Source of the DNA: Limnephilus marmoratus
Lineage: Eukaryota; Arthropoda; Insecta; Trichoptera; Limnephilidae
Assembly: GCA_917880885.1 (NCBI GenBank)
Contig: OU862922.1
Coordinates: forward strand, 23,808,627 to 23,872,626
DNA: 64,000 bases
Direction: 5' to 3'
Position numbers and translations under genes: made by a program. Shown one piece after another: positions 1 through 10,572 of this stretch (its first letter is position 1; every line of letters starts with the position of its first letter). The notes beneath the pieces are model-generated. The model worked only from the letters and a program-made list of their open reading frames with translations. It made no database searches and had not been told where the DNA came from.

Positions 1-903
1 GAAGTTATTAGATGATTTAGTACCTATTACGTAAGTCCGTATAATATCTGGGATAATTCGCCTGGGATTTGAACAGTTCTTAAAACTTAACTAATGAATG
101 AAAGAAAGAGAAGAATAATATAAAGGAAAATTGTATACAAAGATAAAAGAGATTTTTTTTTTTTAGAATAAGAATTACATGCTAACAAATTGTAATTAGT
201 TTAGTGAAAAGATAAATATTTTTAGAGCAATAAATACATTTGCATTAGCACTGCCCCATCCGATAATACCGTATTCTAACAGTGATTGGCAGAGAGCCAT
301 GTAAATCTCGATTAAGTCTTTTTTAATGAGGACATTCCTGATAGCTTTGAAAAAATAACTTAGTTTTGGGTAAAAGGTACAAAAAACACTTAATGATTGA
401 TGTTAGTCAGTACTCGCAATTAGTAGATAAATAAATGAACACAATCATCAAAAGAATATAAAATTAGCAAATAACCGGGTCAGACCCGCGGCAGCAAACA
501 GACCCTTATTTAAAAAAATAAGAAGTCGTTTAAAAAAGTTCGTTAACTTAAAATAAAATTGGACCAATCAAGTCGGGCGTGGCGGGTGCCGATCACACTA
601 AAAAAGGCAAAGCTATTAACCGATGAAATTAATTAACATTCGTGTCGATCAGTCACTTTTGACTTGTGGGCGGGTTACGTCCTCTACGCCCTTTGGTCTT
701 CCGAGAAAACGGAAACTACATGAAAACAAAGGTGTCTATTGTCTATTTATTGGACGTTTACTGTCTTCGTTTTACACTTGTTTATTTGCCATGAGATCTC
801 GTTTACAACACTCTGCCCGCGAGTAAGAAAATCATAGTGAAGTGAGCACAATCCCAAAATACATTAATTATAAAGATGTTAGATCATAAATAATAAGAGA
901 AGA
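1..903. other. No recognisable feature
   Basis: AT-rich sequence. A short frame at 623-826 has no family resemblance I can see. Confidence 0.5.
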
Positions 904-1013
904 GCCGATGTATGAATGTGAGTGAGGCACAGAGTATGTGCGAAGACCGAGTTGTTTGGCGGTCCGTCCTCTCTGCCTACCCCTGCGGGGAAACGACGTG
1001 ATGGTTAGTTAGA
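904..1013 (+). mobile_element. RTE-like LINE 3' end fragment
   Basis: The last 110 bases of a LINE family seen five times here. It encodes the end of the RT protein (codons for the WRSVLSAYPCG motif) and a 3' end with CCCCTGCGGGG and a short TTAG-repeat tail. Confidence 0.75.
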
Positions 1014-1044
1014 TATAAAGATGTTTTTTTACTCAGAATTTTGG

Positions 1045-1215
1045 ATCTTTTGACCGGTCAGTAACTGAGTCAGTGGCATCGCGTTTGGGTCCCACTCAGG
1101 CGTCCCGTGTTCGATTCCTCGGCTGGCTAAGTCCTCCATCAGAAGCAACACATGACACAAGCAACATTTTCCGCTTACTGTGGTGATAATAGGAGATTTA
1201 AATATTGTTAGGTTA
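1045..1215 (+). mobile_element. tRNA-like SINE
   Basis: Contains an A-box-like tgagtcagtggcatcg and a B-box-like gttcgattcct within 60 bases, then a body ending in gttatttgtaacccg. A diverged inverted copy is at 61378-61545. Confidence 0.65.
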
Positions 1216-1504
1216 TTTGTAACCCGTTTTAACCCGGTTATCTTTTTTTATAAAAAAAAATTTAAATTAAAAATCGAAACAACACCGATTAAATATTTAT
1301 AATTGATCTATCCACCCTCATTTTCGAATAATTTACTGATTATAATGATTAATTTATAGGTCAACACGCGCTCCCCCTTTATCTAACGTTACAGTGCTAT
1401 TTATTAATTAATTTTTTTGGTATAATTTTGGAAATCGAAGCAAATAATTTCTCAGAAAAATCTTCCAGTCTTTTTTAAATGGCTAAGTTTCGATTACTAC
1501 AACA

Positions 1505-1640
1505 TGATAACAAATGAGTAAAAGTGATCCGGAGGCGCGGCACGGGTTCAAATCCCAGAGTGTTCAAGTAAATTTCATTTGATTGATTTTCAATTTAATG
1601 GTTTAAAATAATATACGTTAATAATGCACGTTCCAGAGTG
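1505..1640 (+). repeat. Possible tRNA-like SINE relic
   Basis: Contains ggcacgggttcaaatcccag followed by an AT-rich tail (catttgattgattttcaatt), similar to the minus-strand fragment at 9965-10100. The 5' half is not recognisable. Confidence 0.4.
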
Positions 1641-1888
1641 GAAGATACTCTATGTATCGCCCTGGTGTAAGACCACAATTCAGAATTTAAATGTCGCTTG
1701 AAATGGCTTTAGCCGTTTTTTGTGATCAGGTCGGAGAGCCAGGAACTTCTCCACCTACCTCTTCCAACCGCCTTCCCCTCTCCACTACCTACGGCCTCAC
1801 AACAAACCCCAATTGGAGATGCCATTGTCTCACCGGCTCCGGGCGGTAGGGAGCAGCTGAGACTCTTGTGCGATATTCACATAAACTT
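1640..1888 (+). repeat. Repeat family D copy
   Basis: Shares ccctggtgtaagaccacaat, then tgtgatcaggtcggagagcc and a C-rich stretch ending gatgccattgtctcac with copies at 9.3, 17.1, 25.6, 30.6, 49.5 and 58.7 kb. Unclassified; the start resembles a Penelope-type tail. The reading frame 1722-1916 is not conserved. Confidence 0.55.
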
Positions 1889-2659
1889 ACAACTTATGAA
1901 CATAAATTTAATATAGATTGTAAATTAAAACAAACTAATGCGTATGATAAATAGGTTGAGTAAAGTTGAACAATAAGTAATTCAATTGTCATAAAATTTC
2001 AACAGAATACTCAAATTTAATAGTAACCTGCCGTTTTTCTACCATCAAATAATGTAGACATACTTCTAAATTCTGATCAAATAAAACCTATATTTGCCTG
2101 TCGCCCACGCGTTCATCGCCTGTCAGATTGATGATAGCCCGTCATCCTGCTGTCAAGTAATGCTATTGCAATTTCATTAATTATTATCCTCAAAAGTTCG
2201 GGGTTCTGAATTGTTGAATTTTGCCAGTTCTTTGACGAGGCACCACAAAGCAAACAAGACCATTATTAACCAACTGCGTAGGTACGTTTCAATTAGGGAA
2301 TTTGTTTGAGAAATAAAATTAGTTTTGAAAAGAATGGATCACAGGGAACTCCAATCGTAAAATTTCTGTTTAACTAGAACTTAAAATGCGTGAAGTATTG
2401 ACGGGTATAATAAAGAAACTGTTCAATTGTTCAGAAAACTGGTCGATAAAACATTTTTTTTTAAATTGGTAATTTAATTTGATTGAAGTTTGACAAAGAT
2501 TTTTCTTTTGTATTCATGAACAATAAAAATTGACAATATAGGGCCAAGTAGTATGTAGTTCGTACATAATAAAATTTGAATAATGAATTCATGACACAAA
2601 AGATAGAATTTTTTTATCATTATGGCTAAAAAACCATCGGCAATAAAAATAGGCGTAGT
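1889..2659. other. No recognisable feature
   Basis: AT-rich DNA leading up to the Tc1-like element. Confidence 0.5.
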
Positions 2660-2661
2660 TA

Positions 2662-3256
2662 CAGTACTGTGCGAATTAATGTGAACACGTGGTAATTAGC
2701 ACAATTACACTTGTTCTTGCAGTTGTATGTAGCATATTGTAATAGCGGTTATTTTATGTTCGTTTTCTATCATTCAGTGAGTTACGAGACACACCAAGCT
2801 ACAGATGCGTTAAATTTTGTAATTTTTTAGAATTACAGTTTTTTTGCAGAGGTAAATTTAACTAAAGCTTTTTGTTTTTTTTTTCATTTTTAAAGATGGA
2901 TATTTCTCTTTAAAAACGCAAAAAGATTGTTAATATTTCAAAGACAAAAAAAATTACATATGTTGAATAGCCAGGTAACTTTCCGGATTGGTGGGCTATA
3001 GTTAAAGCAAGACAAGCTCAACAAAAACAAAGCTGATTGAGGCAATAATTTAGAGACACGCAAATATCAGAAAATTGTAAAAATAATTGTTGATTCTATG
3101 CCAAACCGTGTACAAAAAGTTACAAAAGTTAAGGCAGGACACACTTCGTATTAAAAAAAAAATAATTGTTGTTTCTCTATTTTTTTTCTTCGATAATGAA
3201 TATATTTTATTTTTTCTAATTCTACTTTTGTGTTCACATTAATTCGCACAGTACTG
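2662..3256 (+). mobile_element. Tc1-like element, deleted, with perfect 27-bp inverted termini
   Basis: The ends CAGTACTGTGCGAATTAATG with the following tgaacac are perfect inverted copies (2662-2688 and 3230-3256). TA flanks both sides (2660-2661 and 3257-3258). Between about 2975 and 3154 a degraded plus-strand frame ends with VDSMPNRVQKV and KAGHTSY, the C-terminus of a Tc1-type DDE transposase. The catalytic part is missing. Confidence 0.85.
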
Positions 3257-3258
3257 TA

Positions 3259-4199
3259 GGTATCCTTTTTACATTATTACCGCCATGAACAACCGCCTTT
3301 TGTTAGTGGCATTGCGACAACTTCAGTTTGAGGTGTGTTGACAGGACGGTAAGGAAGTGGGAAGGTGGAGATGGAAAAGAAGAAGTTAAGTTAGGTTCAT
3401 TGAACATGAATAATACCATTTCAACCACCCTTTATATTTACCTTTATTTCACCCTTTATTAATAATAAACGCAAAAATGTGAAAACACATTACGTCAAAA
3501 AAAAAAAAAACTGGAAAATATTTGAGAGCCGCAAATTGAATTTAAATTTCGTGGATCGTAATATGACAATGTTTAGGAAACACTGACTTTAAAATATTTC
3601 AAAATCCTGTAAGTGGCAAGGTTCCTGTGTGAATAAGACATTAAAACTCCTCTTAAATGTTCTATAAGCGCTTTGTTACAAGACGAATCACCCGTAGTGG
3701 GTAATTTTGTCGGCGTTGGGGTTTTTTCAAAAGGTTACTTCAGTTTTGCCCCAGACTTGGGGTCAGGGTCTTGACTTGTGGCCCTACCGGTGCAAGAGGT
3801 TAGTTCTCGATGAAATTGGTGGCTATAAAATACATAAAAAAGCATGGTGCTTTTGAAGGCGACTATCAAAATTCCTTTAGGTGGGTGGTTTAAACTTCTG
3901 AACATTCCGAATAAGATGTTAAACTATAAGTTTCACGATTTTATTTTTCAATGTTCATATTTTACAGCACAAAATACATCCGTGTGTACTTGTGCGGCAA
4001 AACTCTAAAGACGAATAACAGAATACAAAAGAACCAACGGAATTTTCCTGACGCCAGAGCTCATCGATCGAGAGTTTTTGATGATTCAGAAAACGATTAC
4101 TGATTGAAAACGATTACTAAACGGTTGCAGATACTTAAAAACAACATTGATAAAATGATGTGTAAAGACTAACAAGAAAAAGTAACGTTTTTAAGATAA
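3259..4199. other. No recognisable feature
   Basis: Mostly AT-rich. 3280-3400 faintly resembles repeat D (ggaaggtggagatgg), too weak to call. Confidence 0.4.
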
Positions 4200-4390
4200 A
4201 CTGAAAAGGATATATTGAAACAATTTTATTCTTTTTTATTTTTGACCGTTACCAGTCTCAGCCTGTCATGGCCATCTTCAGACTGGTACAATTATTTCTT
4301 AACCTGGCTGAAATGACCGGTTGAAACCGGTGAAATCTTCAACAGTAAACTGATTAATTATGACAGTGATAAAACATGATAAAGTAATAG
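4200..4390 (-). repeat. Penelope-like 3' tail relic
   Basis: On the minus strand it reads gtctgaagatggccatgaca, then ggctgagactggtaacggtc and A-rich sequence. This pattern of a short stem following CTGAAGATGG is typical of Penelope-like 3' ends. Confidence 0.45.
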
Positions 4391-4418
4391 GTTAGATTAA
4401 GTTTGTAGTTTTTTGTTA

Positions 4419-4880
4419 TTTTTTTTTACAAAAGCTCCACACAGGAGGTCCTGAGGAAAATATGTTCCCTCAGGACCTAGGTCATCTTTGGGGATGCTGT
4501 GTGGAGGGTATTTTAAAGGAAAGGAAGGAGAAGAAGTTCTGTGAAGGATAAGGTATGAAGGGTGGGTAGGAATCTGGGGGTCAGTGGGTCCAGGAGTGAC
4601 GGACGTACGAATACATCTCTCCCACCGCGGTGCAAGGCGATGCACGTTACAAAAGAGTTCTGCTTGAGAGGTCACAACTCCCTCAACCAGTCTCTCCCGA
4701 TCTGGCCTGCCACGCAGCTGGTGTGCAGACACATCCGCCGCCAACACCCAGACAAACCTCACCCTATGAACCCGAACACCCCTGCTAAGTCACCAAACTT
4801 AGCGAACCATTTGGGGTGACATGGCAGAGGTGTTGGTTATCCAATAAATTGTTCCCGGGGCGTCTGCGCCTCCCAAATTG
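4419..4880 (-). mobile_element. SINE-like repeat B, complete-looking copy
   Basis: A 460-base repeat, minus strand. The head contains ccgggaacaatttattggat and the tail gtcctgagg...ccacacagcatcc, ending in gtgtggagc and an A-run. The last ~100 bases match the 3' end of LINE family A; the head does not. That arrangement is typical of a SINE that borrows a LINE tail. Frames inside are not conserved between copies. I do not see a clear tRNA promoter in the head. Confidence 0.7.
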
Positions 4881-5299
4881 TTATCTCTCTTCGATCTGTT
4901 AAATTTTTTTCTATATTCTTCAATGTTCCGTTTTGTCACTTTCTGTCCGTTTTAGGTACTGTTTGGTCATGAAAGCTATTTTTACAGTACAGTCAGCAGC
5001 ATTAGCACTAAGTACGCCACGGGCGGTAGCGACAGTAGGTAGGTAACGCAGGGAGTTGGGAGAGTTTTGCTAAACCTGTTCCTTCCTCGTGGGAACCGCG
5101 TCGCAGCTCGTAACTTCAATACAGTCAGATAATACGCCCGATAAGGACCCGGAATGAAAGTATCGCCGGACTTCTTTCTCCAAGAGATGTTTTTGCCGAC
5201 CTATAGGTACATAATATAATTATGAATACATTTTTGGTAACGCTCAACATTTCGATGAAGGGTCACACAGCATTTGAGTTTCGGTAATTCTTTCTGAAT

Positions 5300-6280
5300 T
5301 ATAAAGATGAAGCCATACTAAATAATGCAAAATCATACAAAATCATATGTCTTTGTTTTGAAAATTAGATCGCTTAGTAGTATTATAGATGCTTCAATTA
5401 AATACTGCATGCAGAACATATCTTGGCCCTTAAAAACATCAGTAATTTTTTTCAAAGGTCTTTTAATAAGCCTAGAAAAAAATAAAGTATAAGGTCTATA
5501 AAAAACACTTTCAAGTCCAAACTCTCCTATTTATAAAGACCTTTTCGGATATGGTTTTATTGTTTAATGTAGAAAATTAAGTTCTTTTATAATAATCGCA
5601 AAAAAAAAAGAATGATATTTACGTCCGAACTTCACAAAATAAAATAAAATGTGCATTTTCGCGTTGTTATTTTACAATACGGCCGGCGGTCGTCGGATTT
5701 GGATTTTCAAAGTGAATCTTATAGGACTATATACTTGCCACACCCATTTTTTATCAGTTCGGCCTCGGCCGGGACGGGGAATAGACGTATTAGGCTCCTT
5801 GTTTCCGTGAAATCAATTTCAAATTTCTGTTTTTTATTTATTTTTTTTTTTAACATGAGCTCCACACCGGAGGCCCTGAGGAAAATAATTTCCCTGAGGG
5901 CCTATGTCATCTTTGGGGATGCTGTGTGGAGGGTTTTTTAGGGAAAGGAAGGAGAGGAGAGTTCTAGGAAGGAAAAAGGTTTAAGGGGTGGGTAGGAATC
6001 TGGGGTTCAGTTTGTCCTGGTCATCCACCTCCAAGACCTAGACCAACTTCATCCCATGAACCCGGCCACCCCTGCTATATCACTAAATTACAATAAACAA
6101 TGCGTAAAAAAGGGAGTTAATGTTTTTTAGAGGCCTTTACGAAATTAACCTATAAAAAAAATCTCGAAAACCTTTTCCAACCTTTGCAAAAGCTTTTTCT
6201 TTAATATTTTTAAACTCCCTCATAAAGGGGCGTGAATTCCGATTTCGATTTTTTTTCCTGGTCTATTGGATCGCCTTAAT
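5300..6280 (+). repeat. Unclassified repeat E, copy 1, split by a B insertion
   Basis: 5330-5480 (gatcgcttagtagtattata, cttggcccttaaaaacatca) and 6100-6270 (gttttttagaggcctttacg, aatttaaactccctcata-like) both occur inverted near 14230-14550. Repeat B (5838-6091) sits between. Unknown type. Confidence 0.45.
5838..6091 (-). mobile_element. SINE-like repeat B, internally shortened
   Basis: It has the family tail at 5855-5945, then jumps from ggggttcagtttgtcctgg to the head part with catgaacccggccacccctg. About 200 internal bases are missing relative to 4419-4880. Confidence 0.7.
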
Positions 6281-6785
6281 ACGCTAACGTCTGTGGTACA
6301 CATCGCTGCACGTGTAAGCTAAAAACGGAAATGCTGCCATCCATCGCCTTCAAAGAGAACTATTGAAGTTTTCATAAAATATTGTTGTAGGCGCATGTTC
6401 TGTGCAGGTATGGTTTTCCTCTTTGATATCTGATTATTTTCAATTCTGATTGCAGTTTGAATGTCGTAAATGGATAATGGCATTACAAGGTGACCGCGTG
6501 CTTCACCTTAACCTAGGTGGTAGATAAAAGAAATAAAGGGCGATATGACATGTAAGCGTGTCGGCTGCCACCGAGCTGAGAGCAGATTGTACGGACTATC
6601 AAAGCGGAGACAGCGGTGCCAGTGAAAGTAATGCGTTTGGTGTGTAGGTAGAAACAAAGGCGGGGCGCCGCTGTGCGCACAGGCGAAATACGTTGGCGAA
6701 ACGCTTTGTGCGCGGGGTTGCATACTAATAATGTTTCAAGGCTTATCTCCTTTTTTTATTGCCTATATACATAATATGGTACATA
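6281..6785. other. No recognised gene
   Basis: A GC-richer patch at 6500-6720 contains a minus-strand frame of 71 codons without recognisable motifs. Confidence 0.4.
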
Positions 6786-7503
6786 TATATGTTTTACATT
6801 AACTCCACAAAAGAGGCCCTGAGGAAAATAATTTCCCCCAGGTCCTATGTCATCTGAGATGCTGTGTGGAGGGTTTTTTTGAGGAGAGGAAGGAATGAAC
6901 ATTGGTCTTGAAGAGACCCATGTTGTAGGAAGGAGGAAACACAAAGGCCAGAAAATCGTTCCACAGCCGAGCTGTTGAACACAAGAACGAGTCGAAGACG
7001 CGAGCCGTTCTCATATGACCAATGTCAACCGTGTATACATGTTGGGCACGCGTTTGGCGTGTTTCCCGACTATGCGCCGGTGCCGAAGGGATCAATAACG
7101 CTAGTTCCTCGAAGCATCTTCCATTGAAATACCGGTAGAACAAGGATAGCATTCCCACCCGACGCCTGTGCACTTAAGATTGCAATCCGTCTGTTAAATT
7201 AGGAGCAGACGAACCGCCCGTTTCTGCACAGAGTCGAGGGTTTTTTTTCAGGTATTTTAGGGCTCCGGACCAGAGGTGGCTGCCAAATTCAACCGTGGGG
7301 CGCACTTGTGATTTGTACAGGGTTAGAAGTTGTGTACTATTAAAGTATCTGCGGGCCCTGTACAGTACGCCCAGTTTTTGGGATGCTAACTGTACTCTGG
7401 CTTCGATGGAGCTCCCATATCTGAGCTGGTCACTTAGAATTCAACCAAGCATATCAATGGAGGGCCTGTTCGGAAGATTGCTTCCGTTGAAGGAGACTAG
7501 ATT
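6786..7503 (-). pseudogene. LINE family A: C-terminal RT remnant
   Basis: On the minus strand the frame contains HRRRVGMLSLFYRYFNGRC, STARLWNDFLAFVFPPSYN and MGLFKTNVHSFLSS, the C-terminal region of a Jockey/CR1-type RT. Farther upstream (to about 7503) are traces of the preceding coding region with stops. The 3' end shows the family hairpin GAGGCCCTGAGG...CCCAGGTCC. The 5' part is lost. Confidence 0.8.
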
Positions 7504-7664
7504 TTCATACTTTTTTTAAATATACGTACGAATTAATTGTCTCATTTTGAATTACATTTTTAATCCACTTCTACATAAAATGTGTAGTTGCAGTCAGCGT
7601 AAACGACATCGTATTTATTATTTCTTCTTATACCAAGTAATTATATTTCACATTACAACTTTAA

Positions 7665-8377
7665 GAGGGTATTACCAGAGAAAACCAGAAATATGTCATT
7701 TTCAAATCAGATTTTAGACGTATTGACTATTTTCCACAAAAAAATATAAATGGATTTCGAAAGATTGTTCTTTTATCTAGCCTTCGCATGTTTTAAATTT
7801 TGAGAAAAAATGTTTATTTTTAGTATTATAAGGTTATACCGTAGGTCATTGGCAGATTTATTAAATTTTGTAATAAGTTTTTGTATTAAACCACACCAAT
7901 TTCAAATCATATAATCATGCAGTAAAATAAATCAATACATCATCTGGGTATCGCATGTTTTAGAATTTTAATTTTAGTTTAAATAAAATCATTAAAAAAT
8001 ATATACGTACACGTGTTTCTTGACGAAAATTGGTCCGTTTGTGTATTTATTTGCGCACTTACAAACGAATATATTTCAGAGTTTTTTAACATTCTTATTT
8101 AACTTAGACATTACTGAAAAATGATAAATACTTATAATCAACATATAATTACAAAAAGTACATTATTTTAATAGTTTTATCATCACGCCTCTCAGCATTT
8201 TTTGATGTAGGTATAAATTAAAGCAAATTTGGAATGAAATAAAATCGATATTGAGTTATAATTTTAAAAAGCTGGTACGAAGAATAATTAATCTTTCTCA
8301 TTGTAACCGCCTTGCATGATCGTTAGAACAACTTTCGACGAAATGTGGATTTTCGGCCGCTGGCTGGTTAAACGCTC
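7665..8377. mobile_element. TTAA-flanked MITE (piggyBac-type), copy 1
   Basis: 713 bases between TTAA at 7661-7664 and TTAA at 8378-8381. The ends GAGGGTATTACCAG and CTGGTTAAACGCTC (rc GAGCGTTTAACCAG) are imperfect inverted repeats. TTAA duplication is the hallmark of piggyBac transposition. No ORF. Confidence 0.8.
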
Positions 8378-8758
8378 TTAAGAATCAAATTTACCAGTAA
8401 TATCAGTAGAGAAAAATATGCGTTTATTTAAAATTGATATTAATAACCGTTAAAGCGAGCCGGCCACAATACGAATAAAGGTACTTATTTTATCTTGCCA
8501 ATAAACACTGTTCCTGTGAACTATCGGCGGCAGTGAGGTATAATAAAAAAAAAAATAACGCAGATTTCTGGCGGCGAATGGTTCAGACACGCGATATCTA
8601 ATCTCAAATTTCTTCTTTTTTCTCAAATGAGGAGAGAAGAAGATTTGAAAGAAGCAATAGGGTCCATTCGGCTTTTAATAATGGCCTGTAAAAGGAGACC
8701 ATTTCCATGCACAAGAATAATTTGTCAATAATTGGCACAGTATGAAACTGGATCAATA

Positions 8759-9182
8759 ATAACTAACTACCATCACGCCGTTTCCTCGCAGGGGTAGGCA
8801 GAGAGGGCGGACCGCCAAACAACTCGGTCTTGGCACACACTCCTTGCTCGTTCACATTCATACATCGTCTCATACATGCTCTTCTATTATTCTGATTATT
8901 GGCATGACCCGACTCAAGTATCTGATTCACTTGGTCGTGCCGTGTCTTTCTCGGGCGTTCCCGACTTCTTCTACCATACACAATTTGCGTCATATATTCT
9001 CCTTACACTCCTTTCCTCGTTCTTTCGCTCTACATGGCCAAACCATCTGAGCGTTTATTTCTTAATCTTACTCATTACGCTTACATCAGCCTTGCATTCT
9101 TTACGGATCTCCACGTTTTTCACACGATCGTACATGGTTTTGCCAAGCATACGCCTCAGGGATCTCATTTCTATAGCATAAT
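8759..9182 (-). pseudogene. RTE-like LINE 3' fragment, minus strand
   Basis: On the minus strand it encodes the same tail as the 23-kb copies: a GRP-RKTRHDQVNQILESGH segment, then CMRRCMNVNE, then the YPC end. The 3' end with its TTAG-type tail is at 8759. The 5' side stops at about 9182 within the RMxGK region. Several changes break the frame. Confidence 0.8.
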
Positions 9183-9299
9183 GATTAACTAAGTTTGTAC
9201 AAAATTTTATAATTTATGTTAAAACTTTATCGAGCTCGATGTATAAAACATAAAGAATTCACACGGGTCTCTTTTATATTTTTTTAATGTGAATAACGC

Positions 9300-9545
9300 A
9301 CAAGAATCCCGTTTGCGTTCCTGTTTGACGTGAGACTATGGCATCCCAAATGGGGTATGTTGTGAGGCTGAAGGTAGTGTGGCGGGAAAGGAGATGGGGA
9401 AGAGGGAGGTGGGGATGTGCCTGGCTATTCAGATCTGGTTACCAAACACAGCTAAAGTAATTTCAAACAACGTTTCAGGAATCACTCTTTCACTGAATGC
9501 TGGTCTTATACCAGGGGAATGCTGAGAATATCCTCCACTCTGGAA
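9300..9545 (-). repeat. Repeat family D copy, well preserved
   Basis: On the minus strand it runs from ccctggtataagaccagcat through tcctgaaacgttgtttgaaa and accagatctgaatagccagg to gatgccatagtctcac. This is the clearest copy. Confidence 0.6.
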
Positions 9546-9576
9546 TGTGCCGCAAAAGCACGACGTATTAGTCCGA

Positions 9577-9946
9577 TGGGTCGATCGATCGTTTTACACG
9601 ACCCGGGTTGCTCACGACACACTGGCTTCACGAGCGGGTCGCGAAGACCCGCTCTTTTCGCGACACAGAATATGAAACTCGATTAAGCTACTTTCTACTA
9701 CCTGAGTCGAGAGAGCGGGTGGCGAAACCCGGGTGTTGACAAACCGTTCGCTCTCTCATACATCTATCTATCGTCGCTCGCCTCGCCATATCCGCACCCG
9801 AAACCCAGGTAGTAGAGAGCGGTGCAGTAGTAGAGCGGTTGCGAGAAGTGGGTCGCGAGGCCCGGGTGCTGACGAAAAAATGACCCGCACGCTCTTTGAT
9901 GGTCCGTGAGCGGGTTTAAATGAGCGGGTTATTCACGACCGACCCA
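9577..9946. mobile_element. GC-rich foldback element, GGGTCG ends
   Basis: The ends TGGGTCGATCG and CGACCGACCCA are inverted. Inside are repeated agcgggtcgcgaagacccgc (a perfect hairpin) and cgggtgttgac units. GC content contrasts strongly with the flanks. Family unknown. Confidence 0.5.
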
Positions 9947-9964
9947 GGACTATGACGTATTAAT

Positions 9965-10100
9965 TTTAATTAATTTATTGTGAAATAATACAAATGAATC
10001 AAATACAATTTATTTACGCACACCGGGATTTGAACCCGCGGTCTTCGGAAGTCTAGTTGAGAGTTGAGACCCTTAGCCCTCGAAGAGCCTTCACGGAACT
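9965..10100 (-). mobile_element. tRNA-like SINE fragment
   Basis: On the minus strand it reads gggctaagggtctcaactct and ccgcgggttcaaatcccggt followed by an AT-rich tail. The T arm is convincing (GGGTTCAAATCCC), but no acceptor stem can be formed, so it is a SINE or relic, not a tRNA gene. Confidence 0.55.
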
Positions 10101-10474
10101 TAAGGGGTTTTTTAAATATTAATTTTAAATGTTGCATTATTGACATAAACAAAAGGGATATAGTCTCTTAAAATATTCTTGCGTTTCTTGCTCAAGGTTA
10201 TTTTTTAAACTATAAGTCGAAGTAGGTACCTACCTACTTCAAAGTGATAATTTTTTTTTACTAAAATTACTGCGAATCTGAATGTTAATATGAAATACTT
10301 ATAGCATTCAATTATTAAAGGGGATTCAAAATGCATATATATAATAAAGAGGACATAAAAATAAATATTTAAATAAACAGGTAAGTACAAAAAAACGAAG
10401 TTTCGAAGAAGTACAAGTTGAGGTTTTCGAAGGAACGTGTAAATATTTCAAATAAAGATCATGAATACTCTTAC

Positions 10475-10572
10475 CTTCGGCGAAAATCCGTACAGTTTTC
10501 TCTTTTTGTCCTTGTCGGCTCGAACGAGGGTCGGATCTTCCTGAATTCTTCTTTCTTCGGCCCTTTGCTTAT
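10475..10572 (-). CDS. Ino80: Ino80, third exon (basic C-terminal region)
   Basis: The exon starts with AT, which completes the split codon T|AT (Tyr), and then encodes KQRAEERRIQEDPTLVRADK and DKKRKLYGFSPK. This is the charged region that follows the LLLDDEE box in INO80. The acceptor is ttttgtttcag, ending at 10573. The donor gtaaga follows base 10475, and the exon ends in phase 0. The length of 98 nt (2 plus 32 codons) fits the previous exon. Downstream C-terminal exons should lie below 10475 or beyond the window edge; I recognised none in 1-10474. The assignment rests on continuity of phase and on the charged sequence, which is less conserved than the previous exons. Confidence 0.9.

Noticed and set aside
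4397..4819. Two overlapping frames in SINE-like B
   Set aside because: Not conserved between B copies, therefore not coding.
10018..10095. Possible tRNA gene (minus strand)
   Set aside because: The T-arm motif is good, but the acceptor stem and D arm do not pair. A SINE relic explains it better.
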